From Adiantum capillus-veneris (Eukaryota > Streptophyta > Polypodiopsida > Polypodiales > Pteridaceae), in NCBI GenBank assembly GCA_014529385.2, contig CM043971.1:57792709-57850708 (forward strand): a stretch of 58,000 nucleotides of DNA, written 5' to 3'. The notes below the pieces were generated by a model. The model did not search any database, was not told the origin of the DNA, and saw only the letters and a list, made by a program, of their open reading frames with translations. Position 1 is the first letter of the stretch. Every line of letters begins with the position of its first letter. The position numbers were made by a program, and so were the translations under genes. Positions 19,295 to 30,038 of the stretch are shown piece by piece.

Positions 19295-20416
19295 TCATCT
19301 TTTCCTTATAGTCGGGGGATGTGCCGAGTACCTCGAAGTCTTAAAGCCTAATCTTGAGCTCAGAAGTCTCTCTATGTTTGTGTCTTCTACTACTTGTCTT
19401 GTAGTCAACCTTGCACCGACTAACTTTCCCTTGTGCATTCGCACCCAAACAGAGGAAGCAACTTGGCGTGACATAATTTTGATAGACTTGAAAAATAAAT
19501 TCTCAATGCTCAATGCGAACCTTCTATCAACATTCATGAGCTCCCACTTTGCAATTGCTTGGTAATCTTTTGTTGCGGCTTCTCTATATCTTCTAGGGGA
19601 CCCAAAGAAAAGCATTGGGAAACTCAATTCCTCACAATACTCATCTTTGAAAATGCTCAACGGCGAATTGCCCTCGCAAGGTGCAACATGAAGAACCTTG
19701 CCACTATGATCAACAACCTCTGCTGCACTTGTGACCCCGTGAAGCATGACATCAGTCTGCTCTTCCTCAACCTCACCATTGGGTGTAGTGTTGCTAAGGG
19801 TATTTGTAGGAGCTACACTTAGGCCAGAAAGATGCACGAGCCACTTGTTGTTGATAGCGACACCTTCTCGCATGTAGAGAGGTGTAGGTAACAACGTAGT
19901 GGTTGCACGCATCGTGAGCAGATGTTGCACAACGCGGCTTAAGTAACATCTATCGTATTCAAGTTTTCGTTTGATTCCCACAAGAACAGAAGCCTCGTCC
20001 TCAATGAAGCGGGGCAGCGCATCATGGATCTTTTCCAAGTTGGCAAGCGCATTGACGACACTACCTCTAAGCCCATACTGCCCATCGTATGTAAGCTCAC
20101 GTATCTTGGCCAAGGGGATACGAATGGAGACCAAGCGTGCCTCTACGACGTTCAGGTCCGACATGTATGGAAGTGTTGGATTAAACCCTACCTCTTGAAA
20201 GGCCCATAGACCTTTACTATTGCTCGAGAAGTGTTTCTTGCATCGAGCACAAGCAAATGCGTCCCCATAACATCTTTGCTTCCTTGAAGTGGATTTTGCA
20301 TCTGAAGGTAGAAGCTGGCGTGTTAGTTGATGGCGAAAAAGCAAGCGTCCACATTTTCCACATGTGTAATGGGCATGTCTTTGATGGGTGTGATATATGT
20401 TTTGATCGGCTTGCTC
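19295..20416 (-). pseudogene. Helitron N-terminal region (DUF6570-type) and start of Rep
   Basis: A long minus frame begins with a zinc-binding motif (CGKCGRLLF near 20360, then CARCKKHF near 20235). It continues with 'LNVVEARLVSIRIPLAKIREL' and 'QYGLRGSVVN', the DUF6570 signature found upstream of Rep in plant and animal Helitrons, and ends with 'LFFKSIKIMSRQVASSVW' near 19480. Its upstream part is cut at 20421 by the copia insertion and continues at 22705. This is the best preserved part of the transposase. Confidence 0.8.
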
Positions 20417-20421
20417 AGACT

Positions 20422-20628
20422 TGTTGGAATTAGGGTTGCAGAGAAACACACAGATCTTGGAGAAGACGAAGGAAGCTTAAGGCACACAATAGAGAGTATG
20501 TTACTTAGTGTGCAATGGAAAGATAGATAGCCCTAGAGTGATGGGCATATATGCAATGCACGGGGGAAAAAATGCCCCGGTGGTCCTAGTGTGTTCACAC
20601 ACATCACTACCACATGTATATGGTAACA
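20422..20628 (-). repeat. Copia 3' LTR (207 bp)
   Basis: Plus-strand ends are TGTTGGAATTAGGG and ATGGTAACA. It differs from the partner LTR by scattered substitutions and lacks the ~20-bp 'cctcctcaaaaaggaaaaaa' segment. Confidence 0.9.
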
Positions 20629-20703
20629 AATCCCCCCTGGAGTGATGCGGTGAACGAGAGATGGAACATGAGTAAAGGGAAGTGCCATGCCCTGAGGACA
20701 GGA

Positions 20704-21075
20704 TCAGTCCACAAAGGGGAGTAAGCCCAAAGCTTTGCGGAAAGCTTCAAGCTTCTCACAAGACAATGCTTTGTGAAAATATCTGCAAGGTTGTCTGTGT
20801 TGGAACATAAGCCAAGCTGATCTCTCCTGCTGAGAGCCTCTCCCCGACATAGTGGTAATGCACCTCAATGTGCTTTGTGCGAGCATGAAAAACTGGGTTC
20901 CTCGCAACTGCCAATGCACTCTGACTGTCAGTGTAGATAGTGTTGGTAGTGTCCTGTCCAACACCCAAATCAGCCACCACAAGGCGTCTGAGCCATACAC
21001 ACTCAACCATAGCTGTGAAGACTTGCTTTGTAGCACCACTGTCAAAATACCACACATGTGAATCTACAGCAACTG
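20704..21075 (-). pseudogene. Copia RNase H C-terminal remnant
   Basis: Minus frames show 'VECVWLRRLV', 'TIYTDSQSALAVARNPVFHARTKHIEV.YHYVGE' and 'DIFTKAL'-like 'HKALSCEKLEAFRKALGL', the C-terminal end of copia pol. The block directly follows the first residues of protease, so integrase and reverse transcriptase are missing. One frameshift separates the RNase H core from the final tail. Confidence 0.85.
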
Positions 21076-22116
21076 ACAAGCATGCATCATGGACAGCAGG
21101 ATTGTAAGTGCACTCTGCGCTAAAAGCCCATTCTGCATCAACATCAGCAACACGGTCTCCTTTCACAAAAGACTCAACAATGGATACATTTGTAGTGGAA
21201 CCAGCATTTGCAATGGAATCACCCTCTTTCTTCTCAGCCTCTTTGGCCTTCAACTTAGGACACGACTTGATCAAGTGATCATTGGCTTTACAATAATGGC
21301 AACGCATCTTCTTTTTGCCCTTATCACCAGAATTTCCAGACGAATTGTTGCCAGCAGAAGCATTAGGAACAGAATTTTTGCCACTCGCAGCAGAACCATA
21401 AGAAGTGGCTGCATTGCTGTTACTACCCTTTCTTTGAGAAGCAATAAAAGCCTGTTTAACTGCACGCTCTCTAGTCCTGTTTTTTCTGGAAAGTGACTCT
21501 TGCAACAGCAATGTGCATAATGCATCAAACTTGACAACTTCTCCTTCGTCTGGTAAGAATTTGGTAAGGCATCAAGAACTGTCTGCACAAGGGAACTGTC
21601 TGAAATAACTTCACCTACAGAAATAAGTTGCTCATTGATATCCTTGACACTAGCAAGGAAAGTGTCCATATCATCTTCCTCATGCATAATCTTCGACTCC
21701 AGCTCTTTACGCAGCAAAGCAATTTTAGCCTCATTGCGGCTTGCATAAAGACCTGCTAGAATATCCCAAGCCTGTTTTGCAGATTTTGTTGAACGGATGT
21801 GAGGAAAAATGGCGCGCTTCACAAACAACGCAATCAATGCATGAGCGTGCGCATCCTTAACATCCCAACGAGCTTGTTCTACCGTAGGCAAAACAACTCT
21901 AACAGCTGCAATCCTTGTAGCAAGACGTGCAACATCCTCAACATCGCCTACATCCTCAGAACCAGGACGTACATCAATGCCCTGCACAATGTTCCAGACA
22001 CCCTTTGACGTAAGAACATGTTGCATCATATAAGCCCACATAGGGTAGTTGTCCCCATCCAACCTGTCCTCAAAAGCAAACATCTTGAACACATCTTTGT
22101 TGTTGTTGTCAGCCAT
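21030..22116 (-). pseudogene. Copia gag with zinc knuckle and start of protease
   Basis: The ATG at 22116 gives MADNNNKDVFKMFAFEDRLDG and then the copia gag core (NYPMWAYMMQHVL, 'QAWDILAGLY', 'DMDTFLASVKDINEQL', 'VLDALPNSYQ'). A frameshift near 21500 is followed by a basic linker, a CX2CX4HX4C knuckle (CHYCKANDHLIKSC near 21300) and the protease motif 'WYFDSGAT' near 21045. Protease stops after the active-site DSGA, where the deletion begins. Confidence 0.85.
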
Positions 22117-22472
22117 GGTAAATGATGCACCTGATGTGAAAACTGCCCGAAAACAAGAGAAATGGAGCGGGAACAACCTGTGTTATATAGCACAAACCGT
22201 AGAAGACTATAAGGCACCTGTTATGCAGAAAACGACACTGACAGAAATTCTGCACAAAATGACGAAATAGCTTGTGCAGTACTGGCTGTAGTGGAAACAG
22301 AGGCCGAAATGAGTCCAAATCAAAATTCTGAGCAGACCGATCTCTACGAGCCCTCCCAAAATATTTGTCAACCTGCGAAAGCTTGCCAACTGAAATCTGA
22401 GAAAGTGAGTAGGCGTGTGCTGGAGCAGTTGGTGACTAAGCTTGGGAGGACATGACCTACTATGATACCAAT

Positions 22473-22699
22473 TGTTGGAATTAGGGTTGCAAAGAAACAC
22501 ACACAGCTTGGAGAAGACGAAGGAAGCTCAGGCACAGAATAGAGAGTATGTTACTTAGTGTGCAATGGAAAGATAGATAGCCCTAGAGTGATGGGCGTAT
22601 ATGTAATGCACGGGGGAAAAAACCTCCTCAAAAAGGAAAAAACTGCCCCGGCGGTCCTAGTGTGTTCACACACATCACTACCACATGTATATGGTAACA
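22473..22699 (-). repeat. Copia 5' LTR (227 bp)
   Basis: Plus-strand ends are TGTTGGAATTAGGG and ATGGTAACA. It is 20 bp longer than the partner LTR because of one indel. Adjacent at 22456-22471 is the primer-binding site. Confidence 0.9.
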
Positions 22700-22704
22700 A
22701 GACT

Positions 22705-23410
22705 GACACTGGCGTGTCGTGTCTGTGCATCAATGACCAGGCCATGGTCTTTCTTCAGGCGTGAAAGCTTACATTTCACGGCTTGGATTGTGTGCAACGT
22801 GTGTGGATGCGTATCTTGGTAGATGCGGACTATCTCAACATCAGACAAAGACTCATTCAACAAACATAACTGATGCAAAGCGGCCACCTCATCTTCTTTC
22901 TAGACAGCGCGCGCACACGGCTTGGGTGCGCCGTGAAGGCGAGAAGGTATGCAATGTCGTTGCTTGTTTCGGAAAGCAAAATGCCCTTTGCAAGAAATGA
23001 TTTCAATGGCATCCCCAAGATCAGCGTTCTCATGCTTTCATTCCTTTTGAAGTATACTTTTAACCTGCAGCTCACAAAGTAAGCGAAGGCCGTCAATACG
23101 TCAAGACTAAGAGCGAGTGAATTGGTGCATGTTGAATACAAAGATGAGAATTCTATGGTTGTCATTGCGTTATTAGCCTTGTTGGAAGGGAAGAAGAGGC
23201 ATGCACCCGAGACAACACGTCTTTCAACCAAGAAGCTCTCAAACAAGTTGCTGAGCAAATTTGATCGAAGCTCATGAGGTGCGCCTACTGATTTTTGGAG
23301 ATGGTGTAGTGCGATGAAAATGTTTGGATTGTTCGAAAAGTGTGACCGGAAAACGGCGTCGACATTGCAGCAGCCCAAGCGAGTCATTGCGCAGCCAAGA
23401 AAAGGCTGTG
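22705..23410 (-). pseudogene. N-terminal extension of Helitron transposase
   Basis: Minus frames 23420-22857 and 22887-22705 join through a 1-nt frameshift near 22880 ('ALHQLCLLNESLSDVEIVRIYQ'). The segment is mostly open, with no recognised domain. It precedes the zinc-binding segment at 20360 once the copia insertion is set aside. The insertion plus one target duplication is 2,283 nt, a multiple of three, so the insertion itself did not cause the frame difference. Confidence 0.45.
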
Positions 23411-23424
23411 AATCCCTAGCTGTC

Positions 23425-23428
<4 letters not shown>

Positions 23429-23462
<34 letters not shown>

Positions 23463-23498
23463 CCGCATGCACGTGTGTGTGCACACGCACGCACACAC

Positions 23499-23537
<39 letters not shown>
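23429..23537. repeat. Compound microsatellite (TG)n ... (GA)n
   Basis: (TG)n at 23429-23460, an intermixed CA/CG stretch, then (GA)n at 23501-23537. It lies at the upstream edge of the transposase-like frame. Confidence 0.9.
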
Positions 23538-23542
<5 letters not shown>

Positions 23543-23759
23543 GCTTTGAAAGGTTAGAAAGATGGAGAGGAAGGAAGAGTAGGAAAGCAAGTTATGAAGA
23601 GAGACTACGCTGACAAGGGTCAAAAGAAGCAAAGGACTCTCTTATGAAATTGGGATATACAATAAACAAGCCAAAATTTAATTTCACGGACTTTACAGTG
23701 GTCTTGACAAGGAAAGTGTAGTTATTCATGGGAAAGGCCAAAAGCTATGGAAAATTCAT

Positions 23760-23965
23760 ACTCTCAAAGCATCTAGGTTTCGAATAGAAGAGTGAAAGAT
23801 ATCATACACCCATTTGTGCCAATTTTGAGCACACCCTCGATAATAGACGCTGATAAAATATCCCTTGCCTCTGGAATGCTCTCCATGTAGATCTCCTTGA
23901 AGCTCCTTGGCAAGGTTAGAAGACAATCCACCATAGACCCTAACACTTGAACGACATAGCACGCC
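23760..23965 (-). pseudogene. Unrecognised coding-like remnant in Helitron
   Basis: A minus reading with coding-like composition includes 'FKEIYMESIPEARDILS' and 'GVLKIGTNGCMISFTLLF' but has no family I can name. It lies between the RPA-like gene and the transposase and may be part of either. Confidence 0.25.
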
Positions 23966-24209
23966 TATCAACTCTACTTTGGATCTGTGCCTCTAACTTA
24001 AGGGTCGTGTTGATGATGCTCTCTTTATTGCAAAGAGAATAGTACATTTAACTTCCAACCTTCTTCACTCTTGGGGAGTCACACACTGAACACTGGGAAT
24101 GCAAGAGAGCTCTATTGAAGTTCACAAAGCGCAAAGTCCCCACCACCTACAAAGGATAAAAGCGTGAAGATCACTAAAGACGTCTTTATCGAGTTGAGTA
24201 CAAAGCATG

Positions 24210-25262
24210 CAAAGTCACCTCTCTGTTGTAGCCAAGAATCTCGCATTGTTTGTGAACACTGCTGTCGATTCTTGTTTTAAGCGTTCTCCTCGCACGAGAA
24301 CCAAAGTTGTGACGTCCAAAACAGATAATGTGCGCACCTTGCCAACAAAGAGACCAATATTCCTAGCCACAAACATGACAATGTCCTCCCTAGCCATCTG
24401 GGCCATGATTCGATCATAGTCATCGTTTCAGGAGTTGACAAAGCTCACCTGTATACAACAAAAGGTTTTTCAGCTTTGCGGCGAACAAAACATGAAGCTA
24501 ACTTTTTTTATACGCACAACTGCTTTGTCTTCTTGGGTCGGGCCATCAGCAACAACCAAATCTCCGAATGTGGTGCCGATCCTCTCGTGGAAATTACGAC
24601 TTTGCAAAACAACGAACACTAGTGTGGTCAAAGGCGAGCGTGGGCTAGTAGTCTCCGAAACTGCAGTATCAACAAGAAATGTGCTTATTGTCGCTTCAGG
24701 GTAGAAAGCTAAAGACACCTGGAATGGTTCACAAGCTCGAATGGTTGTCGATGCATCGACATGCAAGGAAAATAAAGCTAATCTAGCATCATTATGGTTT
24801 TTAGCCCTCACAAGTGGACAATCATTTCTGACAAACAAGCCAATCTTGAGATCCTTGGTGTAGGTCTCAATGAAGGGATCTGCAATGACGATCGTGATCG
24901 TGTCGATGCAAATGGCATCGACGATGTCGAATTTGAAGTAACGTGCGTTTCTCTTTTGCCCAGGGGAGATAGAACGGAATGTGCCATAGCAGTTCAAGAT
25001 TTTCCCCTCTATGGAGAAAGGTTTGCTGTCCTCATCTATATCACCAATCACGAACAGTGGCAAGACTTCCTTGACTATCAGGCTTTTCCCTTTGTCCTGC
25101 AGCCTGCCACCATCAAAGACATTGCGAGCAGTTGAAGATTTGCCAACTTGAGGGAATGAGACTCTAGCTATGCCTAATTCATGAGCTGGGCAAGCAAGCT
25201 GCTGCTGAGACGAAGATGGTGCTTGTTGGCACTCCTCTTTTAGTGACAAATCTACTTTGGCT
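24210..25262 (-). pseudogene. OB-fold (RPA70-like) single-strand-DNA-binding protein of the Helitron
   Basis: The minus frame from 25249 (preceded by an acceptor-like 'ttttgtag' at 25264-25271) holds an OB-fold-like stretch: 'FSIEGKILNCYGTFRSI', 'RYFKFDIVDA', 'TITIVIADPFIE', 'KIGLFVRND'. After a stop and short gap at 24470-24420, a second frame (24406-24215) gives 'DIVMFVARNIGLFVGKVRTL' and 'TTLVLVRG'. Plant Helitrons often carry RPA-like genes, presumed to bind the displaced single strand during rolling-circle transposition. The position upstream of the transposase on the same strand fits. The fold is inferred from pattern only; it could be another OB-fold family. Confidence 0.5.
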
Positions 25263-25269
25263 ACAAAAG

Positions 25270-26169
25270 AAACAAATCACGTACCATCTTAATGCAATGC
25301 GATAGTCAAGAGTGGTGTACTGGAGCAGAGGGCATCATAGGTACGCCAAGACTAGTTCGGAAAGAGTAAATGTATGAGTTAGCCATACATGTACTGCTAG
25401 CAGGATGGCTACCAGGGCTTTCTTGAAGTAGAGCACGCCTACACTTCTTCCCATCTACGCTTTGCTCGTAATCCAGATTTGGGGTGACTCATCACAGCTC
25501 GCCATTGCCGACTGCGATGAACGCTTGTTTGTAGGACATGGAGGAATTTCAACAAATCAACATAGCTCTACAACAGAACAGGAAAATGAAGCAACAACTT
25601 AAGCAAACATTAACTGGTTGAGCAAAGCAAAACGTTCATAAGGACGACCAACAAGAAGCAAATTCGCCAAAGTCAAGGAAAACCAAGCCATAGAAACAAA
25701 GTTCTTCAAAGTACGGAGCATGACTTGCGGCACCACATCGCAAGGCCAAGCAGAGAATCCCAAGAGACAAAATGCAGGGCGACTGGCTAACTGCCTAGTG
25801 CAGAGCACAAGGTAGTCAGTACACAACTAGACACCGACAACGACCATGAGCAAGCCCTCGTAATAGAGCACGTGCGCTTCAACTCCAAGTGGACGCTCGA
25901 CTTAAATACGCAGGAAACGCTCCAAATCTGGCTAGTGAAGAATGTAAGCCCTCGCAACAGACAACGTGCACCTCAGTTCCAAGCGGACGCTAGAATGAAA
26001 AGCGCGGGAAGACTCTGGTTACTGAACATTATATTCTTGGAAGGTCACGCACTACTGATACATAAGGCAAATGATGGTGAGTTAGCTAAAACAGCTTGTG
26101 TCAATCATACAAATTGAAAAAACCAAAGTAATTCATTAAACCTTCACTCGTCTCTTCCACACCTCTCTA

Positions 26170-26223
<54 letters not shown>

Positions 26224-26809
26224 GTAAATGCAATGAGAGTTGTACAGATCTCTATACAAGGCCCCACCTACAACAATAATATACCTAATGGTACATTTAA
26301 AGCAAGAATCATGGATTGACTCCACATACTAAAACAACTACTAACCAACCACTATTTTCCAAGTAGAGGACCTCGATAACCATTAGATGTGCTATTTTGC
26401 ACTCGTAATCTTGCACCACATGTCACGATCTAACCTCTACAATTTCAATTTCCTCAGTCTGGGTCCTTTATACTAGAGCACACACTATATCTGTCCCATT
26501 GTCAAATGTTGAAAACCTATCAAAGTTGGCACTTTCATGAACATGACAAAACATCCTTCCTCCCCCCATCTATCGGTAGATAAGACGAGCACTATAATAC
26601 AGCTCATTGAGCAGCTATGGTAAAATAAGGAAAGTTGTCCATTGGGAAGTTAATGCAAATGGCTATCGTGGATCATGGGGACTAGTGCAGGCTGTTATGG
26701 TGGACATGGTGAACAAGATATACACCTCAAGATCCACAAGAAGTATTGCTAAAAACTACCACATCCTTACTGCATCAGTGGGGAAACAGACCTCTCTCTA
26801 TCTCTCTCT

Positions 26810-26846
<37 letters not shown>

Positions 26847-27800
26847 GAACTCTACAGGCTGAGACTCTAAAATGGCTCTGAAAATGAGGGCTCACTCAGA
26901 TAATGAAGGCCAACACAAATTAATTCAGTAGAAATAATCACTTCATGAACAACAGCTCCAGAGCCGTCCATTGCAACAGGCCATTTAGCCTACCAAGATT
27001 GTTTCATAAAGTTCAATAAAATACCAATTAGACCAAACTCAATCTAGCCATAACATAATAGACCAGCAGAAAGACCAGAACATAGAAAACCAATTGTCGA
27101 CATGCACGGTAAGCGACGGCTACGCACATCAATCCAAGGGCACAACCTACACCCAGTAGTCTAAGTTAAAACATTCATGTCCAGAAACAGATTTCCGAGC
27201 CAGTACGAGCGTTTGTCGAAGCACATTCTAGCAAAAAAAATAGTGTTGATATACTACAAAGCTCACCGCCAAGCAAAAAGCAACCAGTTCAATCAATGGT
27301 GCTGCTCATGAATCACAAGCGAACGGAACAATAGTCAGCCATAAGAACGAACATGCCACTGCGTCAGTCTCGAGTGCACCACTTGTATGCAAGGAAAAAA
27401 ACAGTAGCAGGAGCGAACATTCAACACCAACACAAGGCAATGCTCTCGAGTGGTTCACCAGCAGGGGAAAAAAACCAGGACCAGAAACAGTAATGCGACA
27501 CCAGCACATGGCAAGAAAACACCTCAGAAGCGGGACCACCACGTAAGAAATAGCAAACGATGCCACTGCGTCAGTCTCGAGTGCGCCACTCAATATGCAA
27601 GGAAAAAAAACAACAGCAGGAGCGAACATTCAACACCAGCACAAGCCAATGCTCTGAGTGGTTCACCAGCAAGGGAAAAAAAGCCAAGACCGGAAACAGA
27701 AATGCGACACCGGCACTTGGCAAGAAAATACCTCCGATGAGTCTTCGGGGCAATGAAGCAGTAAATCAATTATCGTCATACAAAAACATTAAAAGAAACT
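25270..27800. other. Intron-like or captured sequence within the Helitron, no domain recognised
   Basis: This holds a ~94-bp duplicated unit ('agccctcg' at 25853 and 25947), (CT)n at 26168-26220, (CA)n at 26811-26845 and a 207-bp tandem pair at 27353-27735. Minus-strand 'DGKKCRRALLQESPGS' near 25440-25400 looks coding but is unassigned. If the exon at 27896 is real, most of this is intron. Confidence 0.35.
27353..27735. repeat. 207-bp tandem duplication
   Basis: 'atgccactgcgtcagtctcg' starts at 27353 and again at 27560. Both units continue with 'gcaaggaaaaaa', 'caggagcgaacattcaacacc', 'gtggttcaccagca' and 'gcgacacc.gcac..ggcaagaaaa'. The second is slightly truncated. Confidence 0.85.
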
Positions 27801-27823
27801 GCTAGCAAGCCAGTGCAACAAAC

Positions 27824-27896
27824 CTCCGGAGAAGTCCATGCTCTCAGCATTGCTGGGTGAGGCATTGCTTGTACTTCCTTCACTAGAAGACGCCAT
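27824..27896 (-). CDS. Candidate first exon of the RPA-like gene
   Basis: ATG at 27896 (minus) encodes about 24 residues rich in Ser, Asn and Glu (MASSSEGSTSNASPSNAES), followed by 'GGAG|GTTTGT', an acceptable splice donor. Such low-complexity N-termini are common in plant nuclear proteins. The link to the downstream RPA-like exon is inferred from strand and position only. Confidence 0.25.
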
Positions 27897-28342
27897 GACA
27901 ATAGAGGAGCTCCAGACAATAATTGGTGCAGGTACTTGAAGGCACAACACACAAGTTCTCAAAGAAATTCACACCACACACTCACAAAGCTTCGAATCCG
28001 CAAAAGCCACAACATAAGCTTCAACAGAATTCGGGAGAAGAACCCATAGCCTTGCATATGGTAATTGGAGTCACTTTAAATTTAAATATTACAGCATATG
28101 GGGACCCACAAGGCTTCTCAAGAGGAATTGAACACTAAATAGACAATATCCCAACAATATCCCAACAGACAACAACAGCTCAAAGCTTAGATGTTTAAAA
28201 AAAGATCGAGACTTGTTGGCACAAAAGAGGCACAAATTAGACAGTGCAGTTTACAATCTCATTCTTGCCTTTTATAAAATCTACAAGAAGCACGTGGAGT
28301 GCTTTGCAAAATTTGTTACATAGAAAGAACATTCTACACGAA

Positions 28343-28800
28343 TTAGTCACTGAGAAAAGACTCCGACTGAGTGGACCTGCAATGGATATCATCTAGCTTG
28401 CATTCACATTTCCGGCTGCCTTCCAAACACGTCTCACACGGACACTTCGAACAAGGACAACACTCACAGGAGACTACAGAAGCCGGCATTGAATGCACTC
28501 TCAAAAACCTTGAAATTGCAGACATCGCCCACCTTCAGCTTTAAAAGCGCACAAAGACCAACTGCACACGCCATATCCTCTGCCAGCAGAACCTGCATAC
28601 ACCACGTTTTTTGGCAGCGGCACGTCGAAAAGCCTGAAAGCTGCAGGTTACGTCTGCCATCTCCTCTGTTCGACCTGGGCGACGATGAGACCGCCAACAA
28701 AAAGGACTGTTTTCTTTTGCACGAGTTGCAGGTTACGTTCGCCATCTCCTCTGCGCGACCTGGGCGACGATTAGACTGCAAGTGAAAAAGACTAGTATCT
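28343..28800 (-). pseudogene. Possible captured gene fragment: B3-like remnant and Cys-rich tail
   Basis: One minus frame has 'LKLKVGDVCNFKVFES' (28540-28490), resembling the L-x-x-GD-x-C-x-F-E core of plant B3 DNA-binding domains, with 'VPLPKNVV' upstream in another frame. A second frame (28525-28343) ends in a Cys-rich tail (CECCPCSKCPCETC). An 85-bp unit is duplicated at 28643 and 28728. Host gene fragments are often captured by Helitrons, but the similarity is weak and a chance match is possible. Confidence 0.25.
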
Positions 28801-28914
28801 TTTGCACGCTGCCTTTAGTAAACCTAGAAGCGCGGCAAGCATCCGCTTAAAAAATCCAACGGCCTCACATTTGCAACAACCTTGCAATAACAACCCTATG
28901 GCCTTCCACAGGCC

Positions 28915-29900
28915 AAAAACGAAGATTTAGATACACTTGACCTCACATTAGGTGTTAGATGGGGACAAAATTTTTTACACATATCTATGGGAATAGGATG
29001 GACATGCATGCAAAGCTTCGTTCCCATCCAACATTGAATGCATGGTCATGGGTGCTTACATCCTCATTTTTACGTAGGAAACCTAGGCATATGAGAAGAA
29101 AAAATGACGATCTACATGCACCCCACCACGTATTCGATGTCAAATGGAAACACAACTTTACACGCATGTCTATAGGGATGGGATGGACATACATACAAAC
29201 TTTCATCCCCATCTGACACAGAATGCGTGGTCAAGTTCGCATAGATCCTTGTTTTCAATGTAGGGAAACCCCACGAACGTGTATTAAAAAACGAATATCT
29301 AGGCGCACTTGACCTCACATTCGGTGTCAGATGGGGACGAAACTTTGCACGTGCATACATTGTGTTGGGATGGATATGCATGCAAAGTTTTGTTCCCATC
29401 CAACAACGAATGCATGGTCGGGTGCACCTACATCCTTGTTTTTTAGGTATGGAAACCAAGGCATATGAGAAGAAAAAAGGTGGATCTGTGTGTGTGCATT
29501 CCACAATGCGTTTAGTGTTGGTTGGAAACAAAACTTTGCACGCATGTCTATAGGGATGGAATGGACACACGTACAAACTTTCATCCGCATCCAACACCGA
29601 ATGTGTGGTCAAGTTTGCATAGATCTCCGTTTTCAATGTAGGAAAATCCCACGAGCATGTATAAAAAAACAAAGATCTAACCGCACCTGACCTCACATTT
29701 GGTGTCAGATGGGGACGAAACTTTGCAAGCACATCTATGGGGATGCGATAGACATACATGCAAATTTATGTTCCCATCCAACAGTGAATGCATGGTTGGG
29801 TGTGCCTACATCCTCGTTTTTTATTAGGGAAACCTAAGCATATGAGAAGAAAAAACGAGCATTTGTGTCCACCCCACCACGCATTCAGTGTTAGTTGGAA
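28915..29900. repeat. Satellite array B, ~187-bp monomers in ~375-bp dimers
   Basis: 'gacctcacatt.ggtgt.agatggggac' recurs at 28939, 29311 and 29689, giving 372 and 378 bp. Each period contains two related monomers of about 187 bp that share 'gggat.g.atggacatacatgcaaa' and 'gggaaacc'. About five monomers are present. It is the same family as 15603-16112 and continues it across the Helitron insertion. Confidence 0.85.
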
Positions 29901-29996
29901 CTCTCTCTCCCTTCGACATGCGGACCATTTCTTTTCATGGAGAATGGAGCCACAACATGCATTGGGAGCGGAGGGATCGAAGATCGAACGACTCAT

Positions 29997-30038
<42 letters not shown>

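Larger units (their letters stand above)
20417..22704 (-). mobile_element. Internally deleted Ty1-copia retrotransposon inserted in the Helitron
   Basis: Two LTRs (20422-20628 and 22473-22699) in direct orientation are flanked by a perfect 5-bp target duplication, AGACT (20417-20421 and 22700-22704). The element reads on the minus strand. A primer-binding site 'TGGTATCATAG' next to the 5' LTR resembles the initiator-tRNA-Met type used by copia, and a G-rich polypurine tract (20629-20638) abuts the 3' LTR. Only gag, the start of protease and the end of RNase H remain, so it depends on another element. Confidence 0.9.
16113..28914 (-). mobile_element. Helitron-like element with Rep, helicase, EEP endonuclease and RPA-like sequence
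   Basis: This 12.8-kb segment exactly interrupts a satellite array: satellite sequence breaks at 16112 and resumes in register at 28915. Its coding content is all on the minus strand in the order OB-fold/RPA-like gene, DUF6570-type N-terminus, HUH Rep, Pif1-type helicase, EEP endonuclease, the domain set of Helentron/Helitron2-class rolling-circle transposons. At the 3' end (low coordinates) a 6-bp-stem hairpin sits 8 nt inside the boundary. At the other end 'ggccttccacaggcc' (28900-28914) forms a short terminal palindrome. A 2.3-kb copia element is inserted in the Rep ORF, leaving about 10.5 kb of original element. Frameshifts make it non-autonomous now. Confidence 0.75.

Noticed and set aside
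29327-29759. Protein-coding frames in satellite B (up to 215 residues)
   Set aside because: The frames repeat with the satellite period and exist on both strands.
28915-29900. CRISPR-like direct repeats
   Set aside because: The repeats are ~187-bp satellite monomers with no unique spacers of regular length, in a eukaryotic nuclear context.
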